Of a DNA stretch of 43,912 nucleotides, positions 33,695 through 40,731 are shown piece by piece. A program made the translations under genes and the position numbers. The notes beneath the pieces were generated by a model. It saw only the letters and a list, made by a program, of their open reading frames with translations. It had not been told where the DNA came from and made no database searches. The DNA comes from an uncultured Acidobacteriota bacterium. Its GTDB lineage: Bacteria > Acidobacteriota > Vicinamibacteria > Vicinamibacterales > UBA2999. The stretch covers positions 1-43,912 of the forward strand of contig CADEFD010000028.1 of NCBI GenBank assembly GCA_902826515.1, read 5' to 3'. The number at the start of each line of letters is the position of its first letter. The stretch's first letter is position 1.

Positions 33695-33904
33695 GAATCA
33701 CCTCTGGCTGTGCTGACCTGTGCATGAGCAGGGCAAGCGACGTACCAGGTTGACCCGTTGAGCTGCATCGCTCCAAGTTGCTGAAAACGCAGCGCTTCCG
33801 CAATCGCTGGGACTAGCGACGGGCCGGTTTATGAATCATTCTAATACTCGCGGTCATGGACGAGTATTGAATTGATTCAAATGATGAGAGTTCGATGAGA
33901 GCTG
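33695..33904. other. Noncoding interval, AT-rich, between KGG gene and small Cys protein gene
   Basis: This 210-base stretch holds no convincing gene. It contains the palindrome cluster described separately and, nearer the KGG gene, a GC-normal leader. On the minus strand the leader from the palindromes to the KGG start is about 140 bases. Confidence 0.7.
33834..33880. promoter_or_regulatory. AT-rich operator-like cluster of palindromes upstream of the KGG gene
   Basis: Three palindromes lie within 50 bases: GAATCATTC (33833-33841), AATACTCG-N10-CGAGTATT (33843-33850 with 33861-33868, perfect) and TTGAATTGATTCAA (33867-33880, perfect with a 2-base centre). Their half-sites GAAT/ATTC recur. 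The base composition is far below the GC level of the window. This looks like a set of binding sites for one or more dimeric regulators. Confidence 0.55.
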
Positions 33905-34117
33905 TTATCTGGGGGGCGACGCGCCGCGGGCCGGTCGGAAGTAGTCGCATTCGGCGCAGTTGCTGACGTCGAATTCGTAGCCCACGATCGGCCAGAGCAT
34001 CGGGTGGGCGCAGTACAAGAGCTGGCCGTCCATGATGGTGTGGAGTCCGAGCTCGGCCGGCAGGTGGGCGGTACGTCGGCTGTACCAGCAGACGCGATGG
34101 CGATCCTCAGGGGTCAT
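33905..34117 (-). CDS. Small four-Cys protein, unknown function
   Basis: 70 residues from ATG 34117 (MTPEDRHRVCWYSRR). An in-frame ATG at 34132 adds five residues. It has Cys and His spaced as in a small metal site: RVCWYS, LLYCAHPML and SNCAECDYF. A TATCAT on the minus strand overlaps the upstream ATG, so the shorter start with a short leader is preferred. Its divergent neighbour is yggX, an iron-related gene, which may hint at an iron or redox role. Not recognised as a named family. Confidence 0.65.
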   Translation of the reverse strand: MTPEDRHRVCWYSRRTAHLPAELGLHTIMDGQLLYCAHPMLWPIVGYEFDVSNCAECDYFRPARGASPPR

Positions 34118-34163
34118 GAGAGCCGCGCTCATGATACGACGAGCACCGGTGCGCGAAGCTCGG

Positions 34164-34169
34164 TACAAT
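34164..34169 (+). promoter_or_regulatory. -10 box TACAAT, predicted leaderless start at ATG 34177
   Basis: TACAAT is followed by 7 bases (CGAGCGT) and then ATG of yggX. It is one of the cleanest examples in the window. Confidence 0.65.
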
Positions 34170-34176
34170 CGAGCGT

Positions 34177-34500
34177 ATGAGCGGCGATCACTCGCATCCC
34201 CCTTCGCAGTCCTCCTCCCCCGCCGGCGTGCGGCTCGTGCGCTGCGTGAAACTGCAGGAGGACCTGCCCGGACTCGACGCCCCGCCCTGGCCCGGCGAGA
34301 TCGGTCAGCGGATCTTCAACGAGGTCTCGGCCCAGGCGTGGAAGCAGTGGGAAGAGCGCCAGAAGATGATCCTCAACGAGTACCGCCTCCTGCCGTGGCA
34401 GAAGGAAGGCCAGGAACTCATCCGCACGCACATGGAGGAGTTCTTCTTCGGCGAGAACGCGGCCCTGCCGCCCGGCTACGTGCCGCCGCGCTCGAAGTAA
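34177..34500 (+). CDS. yggX: Oxidative damage protection protein / probable Fe(2+)-trafficking protein (YggX)
   Basis: 107 residues. After a short Ser/Pro-rich front the YggX core is complete: VRCVKLQEDLPGLDAPPWPG with the single conserved Cys, then IFNEVSAQAWKQWEERQKMILNEYRLL and the C-terminal EEFFFGE. YggX helps protect and repair labile Fe-S clusters and binds iron. The extra 15-residue N-terminal extension is not in the E. coli protein. Own leaderless promoter. Convergent with the ATP-grasp gene, 16 bases apart. In context it would serve IspG, the radical SAM enzyme and the molybdopterin enzyme in this window. Confidence 0.95.
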   Translation: MSGDHSHPPSQSSSPAGVRLVRCVKLQEDLPGLDAPPWPGEIGQRIFNEVSAQAWKQWEERQKMILNEYRLLPWQKEGQELIRTHMEEFFFGENAALPPGYVPPRSK

Positions 34501-34516
34501 CCCGCGCCGGCGGGCC

Positions 34517-35800
34517 TCACCCCTCGCGGCGCCGCATCGGCACCACGGCCCCGATGGTGAAGTGCAGACAGGCGTGCGCGTCGCGCAGCGCGGTCAGCAC
34601 CGCGCCGGCGTCCTCGCCACGCGCGAAGATGAACCCGAGATAACTCGCGCTCTCGGGCAGGGTCTGCAGGATCTGGCCGACCTTGGCGGTGACGGTGACG
34701 TCCGTGACGCCCGCCACCGCGCGCGCGGCGTCGATGCCCTCGGCCCCGCGCAGCACGCCGGCTCGCGGGATCGGCACCATCATCACGCCCGTCGCGCCGG
34801 GCGCCAGCATGCCCTGGCGACCGCGGCCGATGGCGTGGGCCAGCAGTTCCTGTTCGAGCGGCCACTCGTCGCCGTCCAGGCCGCGCAGGCGCAGCGCGCG
34901 CGCGCACAGCCCGCCGATGGGACGAGCCGCGGCTTCGAGCACCACTACTCCCGAGGCCGTGACGCGGCATTCGGCATGTACGGGCCCGTGCCGCAGGCCA
35001 GACGCCCGCGCCGCCGCCGTAACGGCCGCCACCACGGTGTCGCCGTCCGCGCCGGTGCGCGTGGTGGGTGTGACGTAGATCGTCTCTTCGAAGAACGGAC
35101 CCTCGAGCGGATCCGGCTTGTCGAAAATCGCCAGCACGCGCAGCGCGCCGCCGGTCATCAGGCCCTCGACGGCGAACTCGTGACCGTCGACGTAGCCCTC
35201 GATGAGGACCTGCCGCGCCGCCTCGTCGCGCAGCTCGCGGACATCCCCGGCGTCGAGAATCGCCGTCAGGCGCACGAGCGCCGCGCGAAGCGCGTCGGGC
35301 GTGTCGGCGCGGATGACGCCGCGGCTGCCCGACAGCACGAGGGGTTTCACCACGCAGGGATACCGCACCACGTCGGGAATGGTCGTGGCGCCGGCCGCCA
35401 CCACGACATGCCACGGTGCCGGCAGCGCCGCCGCGGCCTGCGCGGCGCGGAAGCGCCGTTTGTCGCGGCCGGCGAGTGCGCCTTCGATGGAGTGCCACGG
35501 CAGGCCCCGCGCCGCCGCCACGCGCGCGGCCAGCACGGCCGGCCGATCGCCCACGGCCAGCACGCCGTGCAGCGGCCGTGGTCCCAGACCGGCGTCCACG
35601 GCGGCCACCGCACCGGCGTCGTCGTGAAAGCGCACGGGAATGGCGCGATCGCGCCACGGATCCTCGAGCCGGTCGCAGATATCGCTCGCCAGCACGAGGT
35701 CCACGCCGAGCCGGGCCGCCGCCTCGTCGAACATGCGCGTCTGATAGCCGGTCGTCGTGGCGCACAGCAGCACGCGCGGCCGGCCTGGATCGTTGCTCAT
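34517..35800 (-). CDS. ATP-grasp family ligase
   Basis: 427 residues from ATG 35800; the longer frame upstream is a shadow of the radical SAM gene. The layout is an N-terminal pre-ATP domain (VLLCATTTGYQTRMFDEAAARLG), an ATP-binding lobe (YPCVVKPLVLSGSRGVIRAD with the ATP Lys and Gly loop, then VLIEGYVDGHEFAVEGLMTGG), and the metal-binding region HAECRVTASGVVVLEAAARPIGG. A C-terminal domain follows (SYLGFIFARGEDAGAVLTAL), as in carboxylate-amine ligases of the phosphoribosylglycinamide synthetase or L-amino acid ligase type. It would make an amide or peptide bond via an acyl phosphate. It follows the radical SAM selenoprotein by 47 bases, and the two probably act on one substrate. Confidence 0.88.
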   Translation of the reverse strand: MSNDPGRPRVLLCATTTGYQTRMFDEAAARLGVDLVLASDICDRLEDPWRDRAIPVRFHDDAGAVAAVDAGLGPRPLHGVLAVGDRPAVLAARVAAARGLPWHSIEGALAGRDKRRFRAAQAAAALPAPWHVVVAAGATTIPDVVRYPCVVKPLVLSGSRGVIRADTPDALRAALVRLTAILDAGDVRELRDEAARQVLIEGYVDGHEFAVEGLMTGGALRVLAIFDKPDPLEGPFFEETIYVTPTTRTGADGDTVVAAVTAAARASGLRHGPVHAECRVTASGVVVLEAAARPIGGLCARALRLRGLDGDEWPLEQELLAHAIGRGRQGMLAPGATGVMMVPIPRAGVLRGAEGIDAARAVAGVTDVTVTAKVGQILQTLPESASYLGFIFARGEDAGAVLTALRDAHACLHFTIGAVVPMRRREG

Positions 35801-35825
35801 CGTGGGTCGGTTCGTGTCGTGTCCG

Positions 35826-35846
35826 GGCCCCGAGTCCCGAGCCCCG
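35826..35846 (-). repeat. GGGACTC repeat copy between the radical SAM and ATP-grasp genes
   Basis: On the minus strand this reads GGGGCTCGGGACTCGGGGCC: one exact GGGACTC heptamer and one variant. The same heptamer occurs three times after ispG. It lies directly after the TAG of the read-through frame and could form part of a lower stem with the SECIS-like region. Confidence 0.5.
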
Positions 35847-35847
35847 C

Positions 35848-37233
35848 CTAGAGAAGAGCCACCTGCTCTTCGGACGGCTCCGCTCAACAGTACCAAGGCT
35901 CGGTGAGATAGGGAATCGCCGCGCGCGCGACGAGCGGCGCCACCGGCGTCCGCAGCGCTCCGGCCGCGGCATCGGCGAGCGCGCGGATGGCCGCGAAGAT
36001 GACGTCCCGCGGCTCGTCCGGCGCCACACCCACACGCGCCATCACCGCGTGCTGCAGGACGTCCACGCGCGCGTCGGGATGAGTCCAGGGATGGGTGAGC
36101 GTGCCCGGATCGAACGGCCGCGCAACGGCGCGGATGTCGTCGAGTTCGAGCAGCCGCGAGCGCTCGGTGACGAGCAGCCGCAGCGTCCACTGCACCGGCG
36201 CCACGTGCGGCACGAGGCCGAGCGCCTCGATGTCGTCGAGGAAACGGCGGTAGCCGTCGACGGTCGTCCACGGCGTGAAGGCGAGGAAGGTCGGCGCGAG
36301 CGGCAACCCCAGATCGCGGCAGCGCGCCGTCACGGCCTCGACATCGGCGCGCGTATGGCCCTTGTCGAGCCGCGCCAGCACGGCGTCGTCGAGCGACTCG
36401 ACAGCCGTCGTCACGAACGCGCAACCCGTGTCCGCGAGCCGCGGCAGCAGCACGTCGTGGCCGCGCAGGTGCTCGACCTTGATGGTGGCGTCGTAGGTGA
36501 GCGCCGGCCACTCGTGATGCAGCGCCTCCACCAGACGCAGCGCATGGGTCGGGCCGTTGAAGAAGTCGGGATCGGCAAACGTGATGTGCGTTGCGCCCGC
36601 GGCCACCTGCGCGCGGATGTCCGCGAGCACGACGTCGGCCGGCACGGCCACGAAGCGCCCCTCGTAGACGGGCACGATCGGACAATGCCGGCACGTGTGC
36701 TTGCAGCCGCGTGACGCCTCGGCCACGCCGGCGACACCTTCGCGGCCGTCGGGCCAGCGCACATGCGCGTAGCGCTCGAGCTCCGGCAGCCCGGCGCGAT
36801 CGGGCACCACGGCGAGCGCCCGCGCCCGGGCGGATGGACTCGTCGGCGCGGCCGGTGCGGCGGCCGGACGTCCGTGCGCGGCCAGGGCCGCGGCCACGAG
36901 CGAGTCTTCGCACTCCGGGCCGAGCACCACGTCCACGCCGTCGGCGCGCAGGCGCGCTTCGTTCAGCGGCGCATAGAGGCCGAAGGCGCAGAGCGGCACG
37001 TCGGGCCGGCGGGCTTTGAGCGTGCGCAGCACCGGCAGCGCGAGACGCGTGGCGGTGTGCATCGGCAGCGACACCGCCGCGAAGGTCACGTCGTCGAGGG
37101 CGCCGGCCGGCAGCCGGTCCACGGCCAGATCGCAGACGCGGACTTCGAGCCCGGCACGGCGCAGCCACGCCGCCGCCGACGCCAGCGCGAGCGGCTGTCG
37201 GCCGAGGTCGTAGGTCGAGAGCAGCAGGATCAG
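35848..37233 (-). CDS. CUAEP-tail radical SAM/B12-binding selenoprotein (TGA at 35884-35886 read as Sec)
   Basis: 461 residues when TGA codon 450 is read as selenocysteine. The front is a B12-binding-like Rossmann domain (LLLSTYDLGRQPLAL, VVLGPECEDSL). The radical SAM site is Cys177, Cys181, Cys184 in SRGCKHTCRHC, followed by ITFADPDFFNG and TTAVESLDD. The C terminus reads PWYC, then TGA, then Ala-Glu-Pro-Ser-Glu-Glu-Gln-Val-Ala-Leu-Leu and a TAG at 35848-35850. Cys-Sec-Ala-Glu-Pro is exactly the tail that names the CUAEP/CCAEP-tail radical SAM family (recalled, not searched). A SECIS-like hairpin starts 12 bases after the TGA. No ATG, GTG or TTG lies at the natural N terminus: CTG 37233, overlapping the POT stop as CTGA with GAGGGG upstream, fits homologues best. 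GTG 37122 would cut 37 residues. Its function is unknown. Confidence 0.85.
35853..35871 (-). promoter_or_regulatory. SECIS-like hairpin for selenocysteine insertion
   Basis: On the minus strand GAAGAGC-AGGTG-GCTCTTC is a perfect 7-bp stem with a 5-base loop, beginning 12 bases after the TGA. A lower stem of 5 pairs (CCGTC with GGCGG, one G-T pair) flanks it beyond an internal loop. The bacterial SelB-binding hairpin of fdhF has the same plan: about 11 bases after UGA, a short upper stem and a loop with AGGU. The hairpin lies within the read-through codons, as it must in bacteria. Confidence 0.8.
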
Positions 37234-38732
37234 CGGGCCGGCCCCTCGACGGACGCTTCCGTCATCCGCCGGAGCGGGCCGACGAAGACGAGCAGCACGA
37301 GCGCCGCCACAATCGCAAAGCCGCCGACGGCGCCGAAGAGCGTCGGCAGCGCCATCGACTCGTAGAACCCGGCGGCGCGGCCGCCGATGAAGTTGCCGAC
37401 CGACGTGCCGAGGAACCACACGCCCATCACCATGCCGGCGATGCGCGCCGGCGCAAGGCGCGTCATCGCGCTGAGGCCCACGGGACTGATCGTCAGCTCG
37501 CCGATCGTGTGCAGCAGATAGGTCGCGATGAGCCAGAGCGGGCTCGCCTTGCCGCCGGCCGCCGCGGCGCTGGCCGGCACGACCAGGATGAGAAAGCCGA
37601 GACCGACGGCGACCAGGCCGTAGACGAACTTGCCGGGACTCGTCGGCTCCTGGCCGCGCCGCGCCAGCGCCACCCAGATCCACGCGAACACCGGCGCGAG
37701 CGTGAAGATGAAGAACGAGTTGACGCTCTGGAACCAGCTACTCGGGAACGGCATGCCGAAGATGGTGGTGTCGGTGTTGCGATCGGCAAACAGGTTGAGC
37801 GTCGAGCCCGCCTGTTCGAACACCGACCAGAAGAGCGCCGAGGCGAGGAACAGCACCGCCACGACGACGAGCCGCTTGCGTTCGGCGCGTGTGTAGGCGC
37901 CGCTCGTGAGCAGCCAGCCGAAGAACACCACCGTCGAGAGCAGCAGCAGCACGCCGGCCGCGTCGGCCACGCCCACCGCGGTCACCGGCAGCGTGCCGGT
38001 GTAGCCGCCGATGCCGATGATGGCCATCGCCGCGAAGAAGAGTCCGCCCCCCACCATGGCGCGTGTGCGCAGGTCGGCTGCGGCTTGTGCGGAGGCCGCC
38101 GGCACGGGCCGCAGCCCCTTGTCGCCGAGATGGCGGCCACCGAGCAGGTACTGCACCACGCCGATCGTCATGCCCACGCCGGCGGCGCCGAACCCGGCAT
38201 GCCAGCTCACCCGCTGCCCGAGATACCCGCAGATGAGCGGGGCGAGGAAGGCGCCGAGGTTGATCCCCATGTAGAAGATCGAGAAGCCGGCATCGCGGCG
38301 ATTGTCCTCGGCCGAATAGAGCTGGCCGACGATGACGCTGACGTTGCCCTTGAGGAGCCCCGTGCCGATGACGATGAGCACGAGGCCCAGGTAGAAGGTG
38401 ACCATCGACGGGATGGCCATGCTGAAGTGCCCGCTGGCGATGATGATGCCGCCGTAGAGCACGGCCTTGCGCTGGCCGATCAGGCGGTCGGCGATCCAGC
38501 CGCCCGGCAGCGCCGCCATGTAGGCCATCGACGTGTAGAGGCCGTAGATCGCGCCGCCCTGCGCGGCATCGAAACCGAGCCCGCCAGCGGCCAGCGGCGC
38601 CGTCATGTACAGCAGCAGCAGCGCCCGCATGCCGTAGTAACTGAAGCGCTCCCACATCTCCGTGAAGAAGAGCGTGGAGAGACCATAGGGGTGCCCGAAG
38701 AACCCCGTGTCGGACGATGCCGGGTTGGCCAT
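37230..38732 (-). CDS. POT/PTR family proton-dependent oligopeptide transporter
   Basis: 500 residues from ATG 38732. It has 12-14 hydrophobic segments and the family signature FFTEMWERFSYYGMRALLLLYM (E-x-x-E-R-F-x-Y-Y) in the first helix, then GGWIADRLIGQRKAVLYGG and KGNVSVIVGQLY. POT proteins import di- and tripeptides with protons. TACAAT (minus, 38749-38744) lies 11 bases before the ATG, giving a leader of only about 4 bases. Its stop overlaps the proposed CTG start of the radical SAM gene, so it is the first gene of the selenoprotein operon. It may bring in or take out the substrate or product of that pathway, if the partnership is functional. Confidence 0.92.
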   Translation of the reverse strand: MANPASSDTGFFGHPYGLSTLFFTEMWERFSYYGMRALLLLYMTAPLAAGGLGFDAAQGGAIYGLYTSMAYMAALPGGWIADRLIGQRKAVLYGGIIIASGHFSMAIPSMVTFYLGLVLIVIGTGLLKGNVSVIVGQLYSAEDNRRDAGFSIFYMGINLGAFLAPLICGYLGQRVSWHAGFGAAGVGMTIGVVQYLLGGRHLGDKGLRPVPAASAQAAADLRTRAMVGGGLFFAAMAIIGIGGYTGTLPVTAVGVADAAGVLLLLSTVVFFGWLLTSGAYTRAERKRLVVVAVLFLASALFWSVFEQAGSTLNLFADRNTDTTIFGMPFPSSWFQSVNSFFIFTLAPVFAWIWVALARRGQEPTSPGKFVYGLVAVGLGFLILVVPASAAAAGGKASPLWLIATYLLHTIGELTISPVGLSAMTRLAPARIAGMVMGVWFLGTSVGNFIGGRAAGFYESMALPTLFGAVGGFAIVAALVLLVFVGPLRRMTEASVEGPAR

Positions 38733-38742
38733 AGGCAGGGCG

Positions 38743-38750
38743 TATTGTAT
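38743..38750. promoter_or_regulatory. Overlapping divergent -10 boxes (TATTGTAT) between POT and LigD-type genes
   Basis: TATTGTAT contains TACAAT on the minus strand (for the POT gene) and TATTGT or TTGTAT on the plus strand (for the LigD-type gene, 22-25 bases before its ATG). RNA polymerase can use only one direction at a time here, so the two units may compete. Confidence 0.45.
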
Positions 38751-38772
38751 CCTCCGCACCAGCCCGCCTTTC

Positions 38773-39504
38773 ATGCCGCTCGACGAGTACCGACGCAAGC
38801 GCGACTTCACGAAGAGCCCCGAGCCGGCCGGCGATCCCGCCGCCGCGCCCGGCGGCGAGGCGCGGTATTTCTGCGTCCAGAAACATCTGGCCAGTCACCT
38901 GCACTACGACCTGCGCCTCGAACACGACGGCGTGCTGCTCTCGTGGGCCGTCCCGAAGGGCCCGTCGCTCGACTGGAACGACAAGCGCCTGGCGATGCAG
39001 GTCGAGGACCATCCGATCGAATACGGGTCGTTCGAAGGGGTGATCCCGGAAGGCTACGGCGCCGGCGTGGTGATGTTGTGGGACTACGGCACGTGGACGC
39101 CCGAGTCGCCCGACATCGACGCCGCGCTGCGCAAGGGCGACTTCAAGTTCACGCTCGACGGCTTCAAGCTCAAGGGCTCGTGGGCGCTCATCCGCACGAA
39201 GGGTTACGGCGACAGCGGCAAGCCGAGCTGGCTGCTCATCAAGCACAAGGACCACTGGTCGGGACCGATCGACATCACCGAGTTCGCGCCGCTCAGCGTG
39301 AAGACGCCGGGCGCGGACTTCGCCGACATCCTTGCCACCGACACGCCCGATCTGTGGACCCGCAACCCGCCGGCGAAAACCGGCGACACCGGCAAGCTCT
39401 TCCAGCGCATCATCGCGACGGCGCTCGAACTGAAGGCCGCGCGCCCCGCCCCCACGACACCCGCGCCGGCGAAACGCCGCCGTTCCCGAGGAGCCACCCG
39501 ATGA
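38773..39504 (+). CDS. Stand-alone DNA ligase D 3'-phosphoesterase domain protein
   Basis: 243 residues from ATG 38773. After a short basic front (MPLDEYRRKRDFTKSPEP) the phosphoesterase fold of LigD follows: YFCVQKHLASHLHYDLRLEHDG with the metal His residues, LSWAVPKGPSLDWNDKRLAM, DHPIEYGSFEGVIPEGYGAG, and SWLLIKHKDHW. In LigD this domain trims 3'-phosphates and ribonucleotides during end joining. Here it stands alone, without polymerase, ligase or Ku genes nearby. The C-terminal 25 residues are a Pro/Lys/Arg tail. Its stop overlaps the start of the next gene (ATGA). Confidence 0.93.
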   Translation: MPLDEYRRKRDFTKSPEPAGDPAAAPGGEARYFCVQKHLASHLHYDLRLEHDGVLLSWAVPKGPSLDWNDKRLAMQVEDHPIEYGSFEGVIPEGYGAGVVMLWDYGTWTPESPDIDAALRKGDFKFTLDGFKLKGSWALIRTKGYGDSGKPSWLLIKHKDHWSGPIDITEFAPLSVKTPGADFADILATDTPDLWTRNPPAKTGDTGKLFQRIIATALELKAARPAPTTPAPAKRRRSRGATR

Positions 39505-40727
39505 GCGATTCCGCCTCCCGCCGCACCTTCATCGCCGCCACCGGCATGGCCGCCGCGCATGTCTGGGTGCCGGGCACGGCCCGCGGGTATTCACCCGCCG
39601 AGATGCGCGCGATGGAGGAGACGATCGGCGTCTCGAAGTGGGAGCTCGACACCCCGGCCCTCTGCGTGGACCTCGACGCGCTCGAGTCGAACATCACGAC
39701 GATGCAGGCGCGGCTCACGGCGAAGGGGCTTGGCGCGCGTCCGCACGCGAAGACGCACAAGAGCGCCGACATCGCGAGGAAACAGCTCGCTGCCGGCGCC
39801 CTCGGCATCTGCACGTCGAAGGTGAGCGAGGCCGAGGCGCTCATGGCGGCCGGCATCGACCGCATCTGCATGACGACCACCAATCCGTCGGCGTCGAAGA
39901 TCCGCCGCGCCATGGCGCTGCGCGCGAAGTCGGCGCAGTTCATCCAGGCGGTGGACGAGGAAAAGAACGCGCGCGACCTGTCGGATGCCGCGAAGGCGGC
40001 CGGACTCACGGCGGATGTCGTCATCGACGTGGCCGTCGGCACGCGCAGCGGGATCCCGGCGGGCGACGGCGCCATCGCGCTCGCCGAGCTCGTGAGCCGG
40101 CTGCCGAACCTGCGCCTGCGCGGCATGCTGTCGTACGACGGCGGCGCCCAGCATCTGACCGGCTTCGCGGCGCGGCGGGCGACGGCGCTGGCGAATCTCG
40201 AGGGCAACGTGCGCGTCTTCGAGGCGTTGAAGAAGAAGGGGCTCCCGACGGAGATCTTCAGCGGCGGCGGTACCGGCACCTACAACATCCAGCACGACGT
40301 GCCCGGCTTCACCGACGTGCAGGTGGGCAGCTACCTGTTCATGGACATGCAGTACCTGGCCATCGGCAATGCCGCCGGCGGCCCGGTGTACGACGACTTC
40401 GCGCGCTCGCTGACGGTGCTCGCGACCGTGCTCAACAACCGCTTCCCCGGCCGCCTCACGACGGATGCCGGCGCCAAGGCGCTCACGCTCAACGTGCCGC
40501 GGCCCGGCGTCGTCGGCGAACCCGGCATGGACTACAACGCCGGCTCCGACGAGTTCGGCGTCATCACGTTCTCGGAGGCGCGCAAGTCGTACGCGATCGG
40601 CGACAAGCTGGAGCTGGTCGTGCCGCACTGCGATCCGGTCGTGAACCTCTACGACCAGATGTACGGCATCCGCAAGGACCGCGTGGAAGTGGTCTGGCCG
40701 ATCACCGCCCGCGGCAAGTCGCAGTAG
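39501..40727 (+). CDS. Tat-exported DSD1/D-threonine-aldolase-like PLP enzyme
   Basis: 408 residues from ATG 39501, with GAGGAG 10 bases upstream. A Tat signal is clear: SRRTFIAATGMAAAH, twin Arg followed by a hydrophobic stretch. The mature part is an alanine-racemase-fold enzyme: LDTPALCVDLDALESN, then ARPHAKTHKSADI with the PLP-binding Lys84. In the C-terminal domain VVPHCDPVVNLYD has His376 and Asp378 as the metal pair of D-threonine aldolases and D-serine dehydratases. It would cleave or dehydrate beta-hydroxy-D-amino acids, apparently in the periplasm with the cofactor already bound (Tat exports folded proteins). Partner for the exported D-aminoacylase-like enzyme of this window is possible. 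Confidence 0.9.
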   Translation: MSDSASRRTFIAATGMAAAHVWVPGTARGYSPAEMRAMEETIGVSKWELDTPALCVDLDALESNITTMQARLTAKGLGARPHAKTHKSADIARKQLAAGALGICTSKVSEAEALMAAGIDRICMTTTNPSASKIRRAMALRAKSAQFIQAVDEEKNARDLSDAAKAAGLTADVVIDVAVGTRSGIPAGDGAIALAELVSRLPNLRLRGMLSYDGGAQHLTGFAARRATALANLEGNVRVFEALKKKGLPTEIFSGGGTGTYNIQHDVPGFTDVQVGSYLFMDMQYLAIGNAAGGPVYDDFARSLTVLATVLNNRFPGRLTTDAGAKALTLNVPRPGVVGEPGMDYNAGSDEFGVITFSEARKSYAIGDKLELVVPHCDPVVNLYDQMYGIRKDRVEVVWPITARGKSQ

Positions 40728-40731
40728 CGCC

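Noticed and set aside
35884-37122. The radical SAM gene as a normal 1.24-kb gene ending at TGA with a GTG start
   Set aside because: This is what plain gene calling gives, but it loses the N-terminal strand and the CUAEP tail, and leaves the SECIS-like hairpin unexplained.
34517-38732. The radical SAM operon as an ordinary RiPP cluster
   Set aside because: No precursor peptide or SPASM domain is seen next to it; the small acidic ORF at 24341 is too far away to claim a link.
37509-39500. Upstream extension of the D-threonine-aldolase-like frame
   Set aside because: The 660 extra residues are antisense to the POT gene and out of frame with the LigD-type gene; the Tat signal begins exactly at ATG 39501.
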